64,000 nucleotides of DNA from Oreocharis arfaki (taxonomy: Eukaryota > Chordata > Aves > Passeriformes > Paramythiidae). A model generated the notes under the pieces. That model did not search any database and was not told the DNA's origin. It saw nothing but the letters and a program-made list of their open reading frames with translations. How positions within the stretch are numbered: position 1 is the first letter of the stretch; each line of letters opens with the position of its first letter. Made by a program: the position numbers and the translations under genes. This document shows positions 37,185-49,768 of this stretch, in pieces. The DNA lies in NCBI GenBank assembly GCA_013398015.1, contig VZRR01003434.1, positions 715,135 to 779,134 on the forward strand, written 5' to 3'.

Positions 37185-40100
37185 GTGTGCGGTTATTCAG
37201 CTCTGCTGCAGTTGCTCTCTGAACGCAGGAAATACAGAATCAGAGACCATCCAGTATTACAGCCCACAAAACAAACACTTTCTTTTTCTCATGCGTTGTC
37301 CTAAAATAACTGAAAAGGTTTACCATATTATCTGCAAAGCCCATGTTACTGCTTTCTTGTGCCAAAATGCTCATGGCTTAATATAACCTGTAAGCAAAGT
37401 TCTAATTTACTTTGACATTTATTTGTAAGGTACTTGACACATTTCTGCTACAGGTTTTTCTCTTCATCAGCTAATATTATATTTATAGCAATTTTTATTG
37501 TATATAAGTTAGTAAATACTAAAAAAGTTACTGGGAACTGTAAAAAATAACCATGATATCAACCAGTAAGATCCTTACAGCTGCTCCTACTCTCTTGTGG
37601 ACTCTCGGTAAAATATTGTATGGTAAAATTCTTCTTTGTCGACTAACAGACATTCAAGTCATATTTTGTGATATTTTGTATGTAATTCCACAGTTTGCTT
37701 CAGGTCAGATGTATTCTTTAGCGTTCACACAACAAAGGAAGACCTCTCCAATGGCCTCTCTAATGCCACATTTTTCACGGTGAATCTAGGTTTATAAAAT
37801 TAAGCATGTTTTCTAACATTTTATTCGAAGAAAAGCACCAGAAAACTGAATGGAAAATACAATGTTTGGAAATATAAAGAAGAATTTTAGCTGTCTGCTT
37901 GGCTTAAAAAGTAACTGCTTGTTCTTATATAATTTTTGAGATTGTATTAAATTGACTCTTTGTGATTGTCAGTAAGTAAGTGTAAATCACTGGCTTCCTA
38001 AAACAAACTGCATTTTATTACCAAAATCCAGCTGGAAAGCTGGAAAATTATTTCTGGCATTAGGTTTTAACAAAGTTGCTCCATTACTTGAATGCCACAG
38101 GTGTTAACATGCACAAAAGCATCTGTATGTTTTATACTACACGTAAAATATTTTCCTTTTTTCTCTGAGTACCTTGAAAAAGCATAATCTAGTTTTTCGT
38201 ACTCTCGTTGAACCCCCACCCCCCAACACAAACACATCAAATAAAAGTAAAAAAAAGTTGTCCTTAGCATCAATCTGTACTTCTGAGTCAATATATCATG
38301 TAGCCCAATTGCATTTTGGCTTAATTTCCACTAGAACTGAGCTGTGTCAGGTTAACTACCCAATGACTGAGTGTATTATCAAGTGTGTGAGTGAGCTGCA
38401 CTGAGATTCAGAATCCAAAATGGGCTCTGACTGGAAATCAAAACCAGAAAAGGCTGGACAAAGGGTACAACTAAATTCTTGCTCTGGGATCACCGCCTGC
38501 TTCACTTACGGACTTCCTCAGCAGTCAGAGAAATACAGGGGAATGGGGTAAAGGCAGTGGCTCTCCTACTCCCTGTTTCAACCCAGGGTGGCTGTGTGGG
38601 CATCACTCTCAGGATGGCACCCAGGCTTTTCCAGCCCTGGCAACTGACTCCCTCTCAGTGGAAATGGGAAAATCTTTTCTGTCTTTCATTGTTTCTTCTG
38701 CCAGCTATTTCAGGAACCTTTCTAAATTTTACTTCTCATGCCAAACGGCTAGGTATTATTTCCTGCTGCTTTACCTAACTCTTCCTACAACTCCACTGGA
38801 TCCCTGCTCTACAGATGCCCAGCACGCTGCCCTTTTCACAGCTCTTCCACAGCTGATGATTCCGTGTGAATTTCTCAAATTGGGGTAGTCCTAGATGAAT
38901 TTACACAGGTGATCTTTATATAATTTGCAGATAATTTGGCCTTTTATGTACATATGGAAATACTTACATAAATATTTACATAGCTTGCATATATACATAA
39001 TTCTGAGGGAACTAAAGAAAGCACTTTAAAGCCAGAAATGTGGCTTTAAGAGATGCAAAGACATCATCTGGAGGACATGGCCTGATCTACTTCAGTTACT
39101 ACTAAATTGCATTGCTGTCTCCTGTAGAGTTGTTGGGCTGGAGAAAGGACAGAGAGTCCAGTTGGTCCTAGGTATTTGGAGTGCCTTTCTCTATTAGCAG
39201 TATCTAATAGCAGAGATCTGGCAGCAGCAGAAAACTCATTTTCTGTCTCTGGGTCTCTCCTCTCAGCGTGGGCATGTCTTACAGCAGTGCAGTGCTCTGG
39301 TAACGCTCACAGGAAGCTGCATTATCTGATGTTGTTCCTGAAGGGCTGCTGAAGTGAAAATGATTGTCAGGAGACCCTAGAAGTCATAAAAGGGGTTTTA
39401 ATTGGATTTGGCAGGTGTGGTCAGTGCCTGGCGTGAGTGTGTGAAACCTGGAAGGGTTGGGCAGAGAGAGGTGGATATGCCCAGAAGCCCACAGTGCCAC
39501 CTCTGCCTGGTGAATCTCACCCACTTCCCTTCAGTTCAGCTGCTGCCCCACACCAGGATGGAAATGGGCTTTTTTAACTCCTAGGAGAGTTGCACACCAT
39601 CAAAGCAAACAGAGGCTCTGCTAGTGACCCATATGGCCTCAGGCAAGTGGAGTTTCTTCTTAGAGCTTCCCACTCCCTGTGTCTCTTCTCTCCATCTCAT
39701 TTATTTATTGCAAAGCCTTTGAGGTGGGGTATGACCTCTGGTGTTTGGAAATGCTTGGCACAGCAGGCCTTAGATTGTGATCAGGTTTTCTGGGGCAGTG
39801 TTTTTAAATCCATGGTCCACTGACCCTTGAAGGTTCAAAAATTGCTTCTAAGGGAGTGATGGAAAGTACAGAAGGAAAACAAACCAACTTCAGAAGGGCT
39901 TAACCCAATTTTCTGGGGGCAGCAGCTCCACTGCAAATTCTGATGGGGCCCACATAAGCAAGGTTGATGCTCCATTGTATTAAGTTGGGCGAACACAAAT
40001 TTTTGACAGAAACCAAGAATTTGGTGCACTTTACAATATGTTCTTATCTAGTATTTACAGGCTATGCATGTATGTATGGTGTGTTTTATTTATAAACACA

Positions 40101-41754
40101 AGCAGAAACACACACTTGTTTCTTTTCTATTGGTCTGGTACTTTCTGAAATGGAGGAGTGCCTGCCAGTGTCACGAGCCCAGTTTGTACCACATGTGTTT
40201 TCTAAGGCAGCGCTGTGTCTTTTCTTTTTCTTTCTATTTCTTTTTCTTCTGTTTCTTCAAACATTGGAGAGCAGCACCAGAGAGTGTACCTTTCCCTGGC
40301 AGGTGCTCCAGAGCTGCCATCCTTAGGCATTTACCGTGGCTGCAGCACTGAGGACAGACTTTGCTGCTTTGTTGCACTCACTGCTGGGAATCCTTTCAGG
40401 AGAGCTGCCTTTGTTTGCTTGCTGTAGACACAGTTTTGAAAGCTGGGGATTTTTGGGGTTTTGGGATTTTTCTTTCCCCTCTTTCTCTGAACTCCCTCTC
40501 CTGGCTGACAGTGGAAGATACGTGTATGCTGAGTCAGTATTTTCTGTGCCCTCGGGGATTAGGCTGCTGCTGTGGAGGAGCTTTGCAGCTGGCTCACAGT
40601 AACTCTTGCACAGCGAGTGGTGATGGTTGCAAGAGGAGTGCAGCTGGCTTCAAGGAAGACTCCCAGCCTTTTTTTCCCAGCTAATGCACCAGTGAAAATA
40701 GAAATGATTCTTTACCTTTTTGGGCTGAACTCTCTCCCACCCTGCCTTAATAGCTGTCTCCCTCATTCCAGGTGAAGTCAAACACAGAACAGTAATTTCT
40801 GGACTGATCTTTCCAACCCAGATCTGGCAAGTTTTCTGCTGGGCTTCTGGACCTCACTTGTAAAGCACTTGAGCCTGTCTCCTTGACACTACTCTAAGTT
40901 TCTCATTTTATTTGCTAGTTTTTAAATAATATGAAAGATTACATCCAAAATAATGACAGCCCCAATGTAACCCAGCTGATAGGTGTGGACAAACAATTAC
41001 AAGCTATTTGACTTTGTCAGCTGACCTTCACATACCACAGTGTTAAATAATACTGCTTGTGGCCCTAAGAATGGTTCAAGTCTCAAGGTTTTGTGGCTCT
41101 GCTCAAAGGCAGAAGTGAGCATTTGGATTGTTTTGCAGTTCTGTGGACAAATGGAAACCCATGGAGTACTACAGCTCAGCTGCAGCTGTCTATGGATAAA
41201 ATCTGGAAGAGAGAGCTGAGATATCAGGAGAGGTGAGATGATCTGAGATTTGGGAAAGAAATCTTTGAGAGTTTAGTGGTCTTCAGGGCAGCAACATGAA
41301 GCAAAAGCTCTAGGCCTAAGGGGACTTAAGAGACTTCATTGGGTGCACTTTCTTCCGAGCACTTCTCAAAGCCCCCTGCCTAGAGATAGAGGGTACCAGC
41401 AAATTCTTTCTATGGTACTACTTCAGCCCGCAGCCACCAAAAGGCATAACAAGTTCAGTTCATCTGTACTCTGTGGATCCTGTGGGTCTTTCTCTGCATA
41501 CTCAGGCATGGCCCCAAGCTGTCAGAAGGCAGCCAAGCATTCAAGCTAGCTTGGAGCCAGTCCTGGAACACCTTCTTCGAACTCCGAGCACTGCTAATGC
41601 CTTCTCCTGTGCCCTGTTGTGCTCTCCTGTCCTGTGGACCTCCCGAGCTCACCTGTCTTCCAGTAAAATGTCAAGGAAAGGTTCCTCCCCTGGCAAGTGA
41701 GGTTTCCCAGACAGAAGGGGCATGTGTGCCTCCTAATGCTGCATAGGACTCCTG

Positions 41755-42845
41755 GTAGGGCAGAATTGACAAGTGGGTTACAGGTTAATCTCAGGTGAGG
41801 AACTGGCTCACAGGTTGGGATTGTAGTGAATGGGGTGACATCAGACTGGTAACTTGTCACCAGTGGGGGTCCACAGGGCTCCACCCTCAGCTCTGTGTTT
41901 TTCATAAATGACTTGGATGCAGGACTGGAGAGGATATTAGTCAGGTTTGGCAATACTATATTGGGAAGAGCTGTTGACTCCCTCAAAGCCAGAGAGACCT
42001 TGATAAATTCGAGGGCTGGGCGATCACCAACTGTATGATGTTCAACAAAGACTAGTGGTGAACTCTGCACCTGGGATGGGGCAAACCTGGATGTATGGAC
42101 AGAGAGGGGAATGAGAGGCTGGAGAGCAGCGCTGGGGAAAGGGACCTGAGGGTCCTGGTGGATGGCAAGCTGAACATGAGTCAGCAGTGCCCTGGCAGCC
42201 AGGAGGGCCAAGTGTGTCCTGGGGGGCATCAGGCACAGCATTGCCAGCCGGGCAAGGGAGGGGATTGTCCTGCTCTGTCTGCACTGGGACGGCCTCACCT
42301 CAAGTGCTGGGGGCAGTTTTAGGTGCTATAATATAAAAAAGTTATAAAGCTAAAGATATAAANTATAATATAAAAAAGTTATAAAGCTATTAGAGGGCAT
42401 CCAAGAGGCCTGTGAAGGTGGGGAAGGGTCTAAAGGGGAAGCCATATGAGGGTCAGCTGAGATCACTTTGTCTGTTTTGCCTGGAGGAGGGACAGGCCAA
42501 AGGGAGACCTCTTCATAGTCTACAACTTCCTCATGAGCGCAAGAGGAGGGGCAGAGACTGTCTTGTGACCACTGACAGAACCTGAGGGAATGGCATGGAG
42601 CTGTGTTGGGGAAGGTTTAGTTTGGATATTAGAAAAAGGTTCTTCACCCGGAGAGTGGTTGGGCACTGGAACAGGCTCCTCAGGGAGGTGGTCACAGCAC
42701 CAAGCCCGACAGAGTTCAAGAAGTATTTGGACAACACTCATAGGCATGTGGTGTGACTCCTGGTGCTGTCTTGTGCATGGCCAGGAGTTGGGCTTCAATG
42801 GTCCTTGTAGAATATCTCAGGATATTCTATGACTGATTCTATGAT
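41755..42845 (+). mobile_element. CR1 LINE, 3' part with end of reverse transcriptase ORF
   Basis: Sense-strand CR1. Characteristic blocks appear in order: GTAGTGAATGGGGTGACATC (about 41824), CACCAGTGGGGGTCCACAGG, ATAAATGACTTGGATGCAGG, AGGTTTGGCAATAC, GACCTGAGGGTCCTGGTGGA, CTGAACATGAGTCAGCAGTG, TTTGGATATTAGAAAAAGGT (about 42620) and the 3' end ATTCTATGACTGATTCTATG. The encoded end of the reverse transcriptase carries several stops and shifts, so it is dead. It is 5'-truncated near 41755. The interval 42327-42388 is disturbed: a 25-base block is present twice around a single N at 42363. A 234-codon frame on the opposite strand (41594-42298) is only an antisense shadow of this element. Confidence 0.95.
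42327..42388. repeat. 25-bp block duplicated across an N (assembly join)
   Basis: The same 25 bases, TATAATATAAAAAAGTTATA plus AAGCT, occupy 42327-42351 and 42364-42388, on either side of the undetermined base at 42363. CR1 elements have one such block here. The pattern is that of two contig ends laid side by side without merging their overlap. Confidence 0.8.
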
Positions 42846-44123
42846 GCAGCAGAAAAAACATGATATGCAGGTCAACCTGATGTTTTTATGCCTCTTTAAG
42901 TGTAGAGGATAATAATCAACCTCTTAACAGCAGATAATAAGGACTCAGGGGCAGCTTGGAGCAGTTTGAGGTTTTGAGTTGTCCCATTTGCAATCAGTGG
43001 CACAGTGCAGCAAAAGGCTGCTGATGGCTACCTTGCCCATCTAATCAGGTAGCAGATTACTGCATTGCACGGTGGCAATCAGCTGTGCTGCAAACTCCTT
43101 CCTCTTGCAATCACCACAGTTAGATACTCCATTTTCTTCACAAGACTCTTCCTGCTGCATAAACTAACTTTTCTATATAACTTAAGTCTAAAATGTGTTC
43201 AAGTATTAACATATCCATTCTCAGAAATACCTTCAAGGGATACTTTATCTAAATCTCCTGTGCAGTAGTAAATGCATTTGTGGCTTTCTAAAGCATATTA
43301 AGTTAATTTATTTTTATATTCCACAGGCTTGGCTACTCAATTTTAGTCCCTCTCAGGAGGTTGGAGCTGAGGGAGGTGGATCAGGATTCTGATCTGGTAA
43401 ACGGATTAAGAGGTCTGAACTGGTGTCTGGTTACATGTAGACATCTAAATCCTGGTCTCCATCCAGCTCACTTGTCACTGGGTTTCCATGGGATTTTCTC
43501 CCTGTAGTATTTATCAGGTTTGCTGTACCTAAAAGTGTTCCTACAGCCATATGTAGGTTACTTTCCCTGTTCTGAAAACCACAGAGCTTGATATCCAGCC
43601 CAGTGCAACATGCAGCCAATTTGCAGGAAGGGCTTTGTCTCTCAGAGGACATGACCAGTTGGAGCACTGCTTGAGGAGAGTGTTTCTTCCCATGAGGCCC
43701 TTGGCTGCTCATGCATTTCACATTGTGGGACAGAAAAAAGTAAATTCACTGCTATGATCAAACTCAGTTCATTTATACAGAATTTCAGAAGGCTTTCTAT
43801 ACTCCATTAAAACCTGGCCTGGGTTCTTCATGCATGAGATTTACCATTTCTCCCCATCCAAACTATTTCAGAAAATACCTGTTTTAATGTTCATTGCTGC
43901 CAAGCAAGTGTTGCTAATTGCTACTAATCACAAAGTGTACAAAAAAATCAATGCTAAAAGAAACAGCAACTGAAATAGGAGTGGCAGAGTGTTGACAATG
44001 AAGTCCCTTCTTAGCTAAAATCAGCTGAAAAAATAATTGCTTCTTCCACAGGAATGTCTTTTGTTTAGTCTTTTTTTTCTTTTTAAAAATTTATTCTTTA
44101 CACATAGTAGTAGAAAAAGTATA
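42478..44123. repeat. Duplicated segment, copy A (1,646 bp)
   Basis: This segment is the CR1 tail plus about 1.28 kb of downstream unique DNA. It recurs almost identically at 44405-46049. I find one substitution (T at 42616, G at 44543) and one base fewer in an A run (near 43936 against 45863). It ends exactly at the N at 44124, in the middle of a sequence that the other copy carries on through. The small frames at 43065-43268 (+) and 43431-43721 (-) appear in both copies and are not recognisable genes. Confidence 0.93.
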
Positions 44124-44124
44124 N

Positions 44125-44403
44125 TAAAGGGGAAGCCATATGAGGGTCAGCTGAGATCACTTGGTCTGTTTTGCCTGGAGGAGGGACAGGCCAAAGGGAG
44201 ACCTCTTCATAGTCTACAACTTCCTCATGAGCGCAAGAGGAGGGGCAGAGACTGTCTTGTGACCACTGACAGAACCTGAGGGAATGGCATGGAGCTGTGT
44301 TGGGGAAGGTTTAGTTTGGATATTAGAAAAAGGTTCTTCACCCGGAGAGTGGTTGGGCACTGGAACAGGCTCCTCAGGGAGGTGGTCACAGCACCAAGCC
44401 CGA
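44125..44403. repeat. Partial copy B of the CR1 tail (279 bp), between two Ns
   Basis: Identical to 42431-42709 except for one base (T at 42469, G at 44163). It is bounded by the N at 44124 and the N at 44404, and its right end (CCAAGCCCGA) continues in the other copies but not here. A fragment with both edges set by N characters is typical of a short contig placed in a gap without trimming its overlaps. Confidence 0.93.
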
Positions 44404-44404
44404 N

Positions 44405-44772
44405 TGCCTGGAGGAGGGACAGGCCAAAGGGAGACCTCTTCATAGTCTACAACTTCCTCATGAGCGCAAGAGGAGGGGCAGAGACTGTCTTGTGACCACT
44501 GACAGAACCTGAGGGAATGGCATGGAGCTGTGTTGGGGAAGGGTTAGTTTGGATATTAGAAAAAGGTTCTTCACCCGGAGAGTGGTTGGGCACTGGAACA
44601 GGCTCCTCAGGGAGGTGGTCACAGCACCAAGCCCGACAGAGTTCAAGAAGTATTTGGACAACACTCATAGGCATGTGGTGTGACTCCTGGTGCTGTCTTG
44701 TGCATGGCCAGGAGTTGGGCTTCAATGGTCCTTGTAGAATATCTCAGGATATTCTATGACTGATTCTATGAT
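44405..44772 (+). mobile_element. CR1 LINE tail within duplicated copy C
   Basis: Same CR1 3' end as at 42478-42845, finishing in GATATTCTATGACTGATTCT. It is most likely the same genomic element represented twice, not a second insertion. Confidence 0.9.
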
Positions 44773-46049
44773 GCAGCAGAAAAAACATGATATGCAGGTC
44801 AACCTGATGTTTTTATGCCTCTTTAAGTGTAGAGGATAATAATCAACCTCTTAACAGCAGATAATAAGGACTCAGGGGCAGCTTGGAGCAGTTTGAGGTT
44901 TTGAGTTGTCCCATTTGCAATCAGTGGCACAGTGCAGCAAAAGGCTGCTGATGGCTACCTTGCCCATCTAATCAGGTAGCAGATTACTGCATTGCACGGT
45001 GGCAATCAGCTGTGCTGCAAACTCCTTCCTCTTGCAATCACCACAGTTAGATACTCCATTTTCTTCACAAGACTCTTCCTGCTGCATAAACTAACTTTTC
45101 TATATAACTTAAGTCTAAAATGTGTTCAAGTATTAACATATCCATTCTCAGAAATACCTTCAAGGGATACTTTATCTAAATCTCCTGTGCAGTAGTAAAT
45201 GCATTTGTGGCTTTCTAAAGCATATTAAGTTAATTTATTTTTATATTCCACAGGCTTGGCTACTCAATTTTAGTCCCTCTCAGGAGGTTGGAGCTGAGGG
45301 AGGTGGATCAGGATTCTGATCTGGTAAACGGATTAAGAGGTCTGAACTGGTGTCTGGTTACATGTAGACATCTAAATCCTGGTCTCCATCCAGCTCACTT
45401 GTCACTGGGTTTCCATGGGATTTTCTCCCTGTAGTATTTATCAGGTTTGCTGTACCTAAAAGTGTTCCTACAGCCATATGTAGGTTACTTTCCCTGTTCT
45501 GAAAACCACAGAGCTTGATATCCAGCCCAGTGCAACATGCAGCCAATTTGCAGGAAGGGCTTTGTCTCTCAGAGGACATGACCAGTTGGAGCACTGCTTG
45601 AGGAGAGTGTTTCTTCCCATGAGGCCCTTGGCTGCTCATGCATTTCACATTGTGGGACAGAAAAAAGTAAATTCACTGCTATGATCAAACTCAGTTCATT
45701 TATACAGAATTTCAGAAGGCTTTCTATACTCCATTAAAACCTGGCCTGGGTTCTTCATGCATGAGATTTACCATTTCTCCCCATCCAAACTATTTCAGAA
45801 AATACCTGTTTTAATGTTCATTGCTGCCAAGCAAGTGTTGCTAATTGCTACTAATCACAAAGTGTACAAAAAATCAATGCTAAAAGAAACAGCAACTGAA
45901 ATAGGAGTGGCAGAGTGTTGACAATGAAGTCCCTTCTTAGCTAAAATCAGCTGAAAAAATAATTGCTTCTTCCACAGGAATGTCTTTTGTTTAGTCTTTT
46001 TTTTCTTTTTAAAAATTTATTCTTTACACATAGTAGTAGAAAAAGTATA
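44405..46049. repeat. Duplicated segment, copy C (1,645 bp)
   Basis: Second near-identical copy of 42478-44123. It starts directly after the N at 44404, inside the CR1 tail, and runs past the point where copy A stops, continuing without a break into the unique sequence at 46050. The CR1 part of this copy is 44405-44772. Sequence identity is over 99.8% by eye. Confidence 0.93.
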
Positions 46050-49000
46050 ATATTACTGAGGCAGGATGAGGAATTTGCGCTTCTGCCCTGCCTATCTCTG
46101 GAGTCCTCTGAACATAGCTGCGATGGAAATAATGCAGGAGCATGATGATCCATGAAGCAGAGTTCCCACCCCAGGGGAAGTCAGAGAGTCAGTCTCTCTA
46201 TGTCTGAGTGGGGAATAGTGTGTGTTTGAATTAAAAAAAATAGGAGGAAGAAGAGGAGGAAAGAAAGATATTGTATTTTGCTAATATACGACTTCTCTTC
46301 CATCATGGTGGGATGGTTGGTGAATGATTACATCTATCTCCCACTCAATCTGCATTTATTTCTGCAGCTCTGTTCCTTATGTGAGACACAGTGAGGAAAT
46401 AAATCAAGCTCCTTGATGTACAAAGCCATAGCTTTAAGTTTATCCAACATAAGCTCAAAGAATAAAAGCATTTTAGAAAATGAACTTTTTTTTTCTTGGA
46501 CAAGAGCTACTATTTACACCAGATGTGATTCAGAACATACAACTGAACCAGAACATACACAGTCTTACATGCAGTCAATTATCGACAGATCAAATAGAGA
46601 ATTAGAGAAAAATGGCCTTGTGTGCCAAAAAAGAGGGTAAACCCCTCACCCCCCTAAACCATCTTATTCTTTGCATTTTGATTAGCAACAACAAAAAAAA
46701 TCCAGGGAAAAAACATTCCCATGTAATGTGAATTATGGTCCATCGTCTAAACATTTGCATCTGAACTATTCAGCTGGGGATGTTCCTAGGACCAACACAA
46801 CCAGATATTAAACGTGGGCCAGGTCTCAGCACAACCTTGCAGCTCCGTAGGAGAGCAGCCCTTCCCAGCTGTTCTTGTCTCCTGTCTTCCCAGTGAAGGA
46901 GGGGGATGCAATAAAGCACCCTGTTTCTCTTCCCTGAGTGCCGTCCCAGGTAATGAGAGATGAGCACAGTGGGACAAATTTTGACTTTTCTGGCAGCTCC
47001 CAATAGCTGTTTTTTGTCAGCAGCAGCCCCAGGAGAAGGCTAAGGGAAAGACAAGACAGATCACAAACCTGAAGTCCTTGAGACTGATGCACACCTCTGC
47101 AAGGTATGGTGAAGCTCCTCTCCATTAGCAGCAGTGATTGTTTGTCCACCAGAAACCTTTGCTTGTTTCCCACTGGGTTCTTCAGTTCAAGGGAGATGAA
47201 AACCTCTCAAAATAACACCTGCCAGAACCATCAGTGCCGTGTTGTGCCATTATCATGTTGTTAAGGAAACTGCTTAAGGTCCTTCATTCTCCCATGATTT
47301 ATTTTGCAGTTAGATCAACCTTGTGAGACCTATTTATATCCAATAAGAACCCTACAGAGAAGAAAATACGATATTTTTTTTTAAGACAAAACTGAGTTGA
47401 GCAAATAAATATCTGGTGAATCCAAACTCTTTCTGTTTACAAGTTGTCTGCAAATATATTACAAACCTGTCACCTTCTTTGCCCATAATTAATTTCCAAG
47501 TAATTTACATTAACAATATTAGGTTTATATATTGTGTGTGTACAGTATATATGCCTAGCTTGTTATGAGTATAGCATACTCAAGATTTCAGATGGTTCTG
47601 TACATCAGTTTCCTGATTGAATGCACATCAGGCTTTTGGGAAGGATTTATGTGAATGACAAATAATAGACCCTTCAGAAGAAGCCAGTGAACATTCCTGT
47701 CAGATTCTTAGCTTGCTTGAGTATTTATGGAACATTTGATTACGTAAGTATTATGGGCTTATTCTAAGTGAATGTTAAATAAACCAAGTCACCACTCAGT
47801 GTGAATATTTTCCCAGTTTCTATGATAGAGACCTTGTATATTTTCCACTGACATAGAGAACAAAGTGAAAATAACTTTGAAGTTTTGCATTACTTGCATT
47901 AGGCAAGTCTTAAACATTATGGCTTGTGTCCTCTGTATGCAAAGAAATGGCTTAAATTAATACTTCATGAAACAAAGAATTTTGGAATACATTTTTGACC
48001 TGCCTTGACACCTGGATGGTATTTTTATGTTTTTTTTCTCTGGGTTCATGAGGGCCAGAGTTCCATGATGATTAGTGGGATTCCCAGAAGGGCTGATTAC
48101 AACCGCCACATAATATCAGACTGGAAATAAAATCACCAGAATTAACACCACCAGCCTGGGGCAGGTGCTCAGCTCCTTGGTCAATGTGCTCATCATAAAT
48201 ATGCAGGTAGGGCCTGATGGTTCAGAGCTGCTGAACACCCATTGCTCCTAGTAATTTGTATACAGGCTGTGGGTGTTTGCTGAAAATCAGTCCCTAATAT
48301 TTCTCTAAGCTAAGGGAGATGAGGGGAATGGAAACATAGGGAAAGTGAAAACATGAGCAACTGCACATATCTCAGCATAAAATATTGTTTGACTGAGAAG
48401 GAGGAAGAAAAGCAAGAAGCAGCATCAGCTGAAATGGTAATGATCAAGGGGAAATAGACCTTAGAAGTAATACAAATCATGCTATGCTGATAAAGCCTTG
48501 GAAAAACTACAGGTTTGCAAACACAAAAAGGAAGGCTGGAACATTACACAACATCCTGAGCGTGTTTAGAGGATCACGGCCACTCTCTGACTGTCTTCTG
48601 ATGCTGAGTGGAGCTGAGGAAACCCCAGATTTCATCTTGCATCCACTGCAGTGACCAAAGCAGGTGAAATGGCCAAACAAAAAGAAAAACCCAACAATCT
48701 ACACCCCCCTTCCTCAAACCACCCAATGAAAAAGAAAATCAAGCACAGAGGAGTAAGGAAGGAACATGAATTTCAATGTTCCCAGAAAACCAAGATGAGA
48801 CGAAATACCTTTCTCTGTTTGTGCAAAGTCTATACAAGGTGGATACTTAAAAATAGTCAAATATTCCTTTGGCGAATTTGCCATGGGTGATTTGTGCATC
48901 CCAGTTGTAAAGCCTTGTAAATAATGAAGTTTTCTATGTGCTTTTAAAACTCCCCAAGGATGCTGCAGAACTATCAGCTGTCAAAAGAGCATTCCCCAGC

Positions 49001-49479
49001 TTGTGCACAGCATAAACAATTGTTCTTGCACCTGCCAAATTCAATTGCACAAGAGGAAGCACCAACTGACCAGTGCAAAAAGAGAGGAGGAAGCAGATTT
49101 GCAAGAAGGGGTAAGTATGTTTGCTGGATGTGGATACACAGTGTTGGGAGGTGAGAAATGTAGCTTAAAAAAAGCCTGAATCGAAATATCCCCCAACCCT
49201 GACTTCTGCCATAGGCAAAATCCTTTTGACTTCAGTGCATTTGTATTCTCTGTTGCTATCACCTGGCATTGTAGGAATGCAGAGGTTCAAATGTTGAAAA
49301 TTTTTAAAGCTTGTATTAGTGGAATGGAGTAAATGAAAATTATCGATACTGTTGATGGACTAGTACAGTTAAGATTTAAAGACAACAAAATATCAAGTGC
49401 TCCTCAAAGTTGTGATTTTCGTTAGGGTTCTTTTAGGTTTCAAATCCAGGAGCAAATGCACTTCCATTTACTGTGGAAA
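46050..49479. other. Unannotated unique sequence
   Basis: No recognisable gene or repeat. The longest frame is 115 codons on the minus strand (46826-47173), overlapping two other minus-strand frames in the same GC-richer patch, with no domain. The region 47300-48100 is AT-rich with no long frame. Confidence 0.55.
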
Positions 49480-49714
49480 TAAGCTGTGTCAGGGGAGGTT
49501 TAGGTTGGATATTAGAAAATTATTCTTCACCAGGAGGGTGGTTGGGCACTGGAACAGGCTCCCCAGGGAAGTGGTCACAGCACCAAGCCTGACAGAGTTC
49601 AAGAAGTGTTTGGACAATGCTCTGAGGTACATGGTGTTACACCTGGGGCTGTCTTGTGCTGGGCCAGGAGCTGAGCTTCGGTGATATTTGTGGGTCCCTT
49701 CCAACTCAGGATAT
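49480..49714 (+). mobile_element. CR1 LINE, short 3' tail
   Basis: Sense CR1 3' end: GGGGAGGTTTAGGTTGGATA, TTCTTCACCAGGAGGGTGGT, GGGCACTGGAACAGGCTCCC, GACAGAGTTCAAGAAGTGTT, and GTGGGTCCCTTCCAACTCAG followed by GATATTCTA. It is clearly related to the 3' part of the CR1 at 42.6 kb but has independent differences, so it is a separate insertion. It is truncated to about 235 bp. The frame 49397-49684 translates part of the CR1 ORF end (for example GHWNRLPREVV). Confidence 0.93.
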
Positions 49715-49768
49715 TCTACTCTACTCTACTCTACTCTACTCTACTCTACTCTACTCTACTCTACTCTA
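49715..49768. repeat. (TCTAC)n microsatellite, about 10.8 units
   Basis: A near-perfect pentanucleotide array directly continues the CR1 3' end. CR1 normally ends in a few copies of an octamer resembling ATTCTATG. Here the tail reads TATTCTACTC and has expanded as a 5-base repeat. Confidence 0.97.

Larger units (their letters stand above)
34397..41754. other. Unannotated unique sequence
   Basis: No recognisable gene or mobile element. It includes a T24 run (36023-36046), a 20-base perfect palindrome (36781-36800) and a 39-base imperfect tandem duplication (37120-37184). Frames of up to 107 codons around 40060-40780 overlap one another in a pyrimidine-rich, GC-richer stretch and have no recognisable domain. 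Confidence 0.55.

Noticed and set aside
41594..42298. 234-codon open frame on the minus strand, the longest in the window
   Set aside because: It runs antisense through the plus-strand CR1 and into its flank. The sense strand is clearly CR1 reverse transcriptase sequence, so the frame is a shadow.
42520..44725. Repeated minus-strand frames of 68-96 codons occurring in two or three copies
   Set aside because: They look like a tandem gene family but are antisense CR1 and unique DNA copied by the N-bordered assembly duplication.
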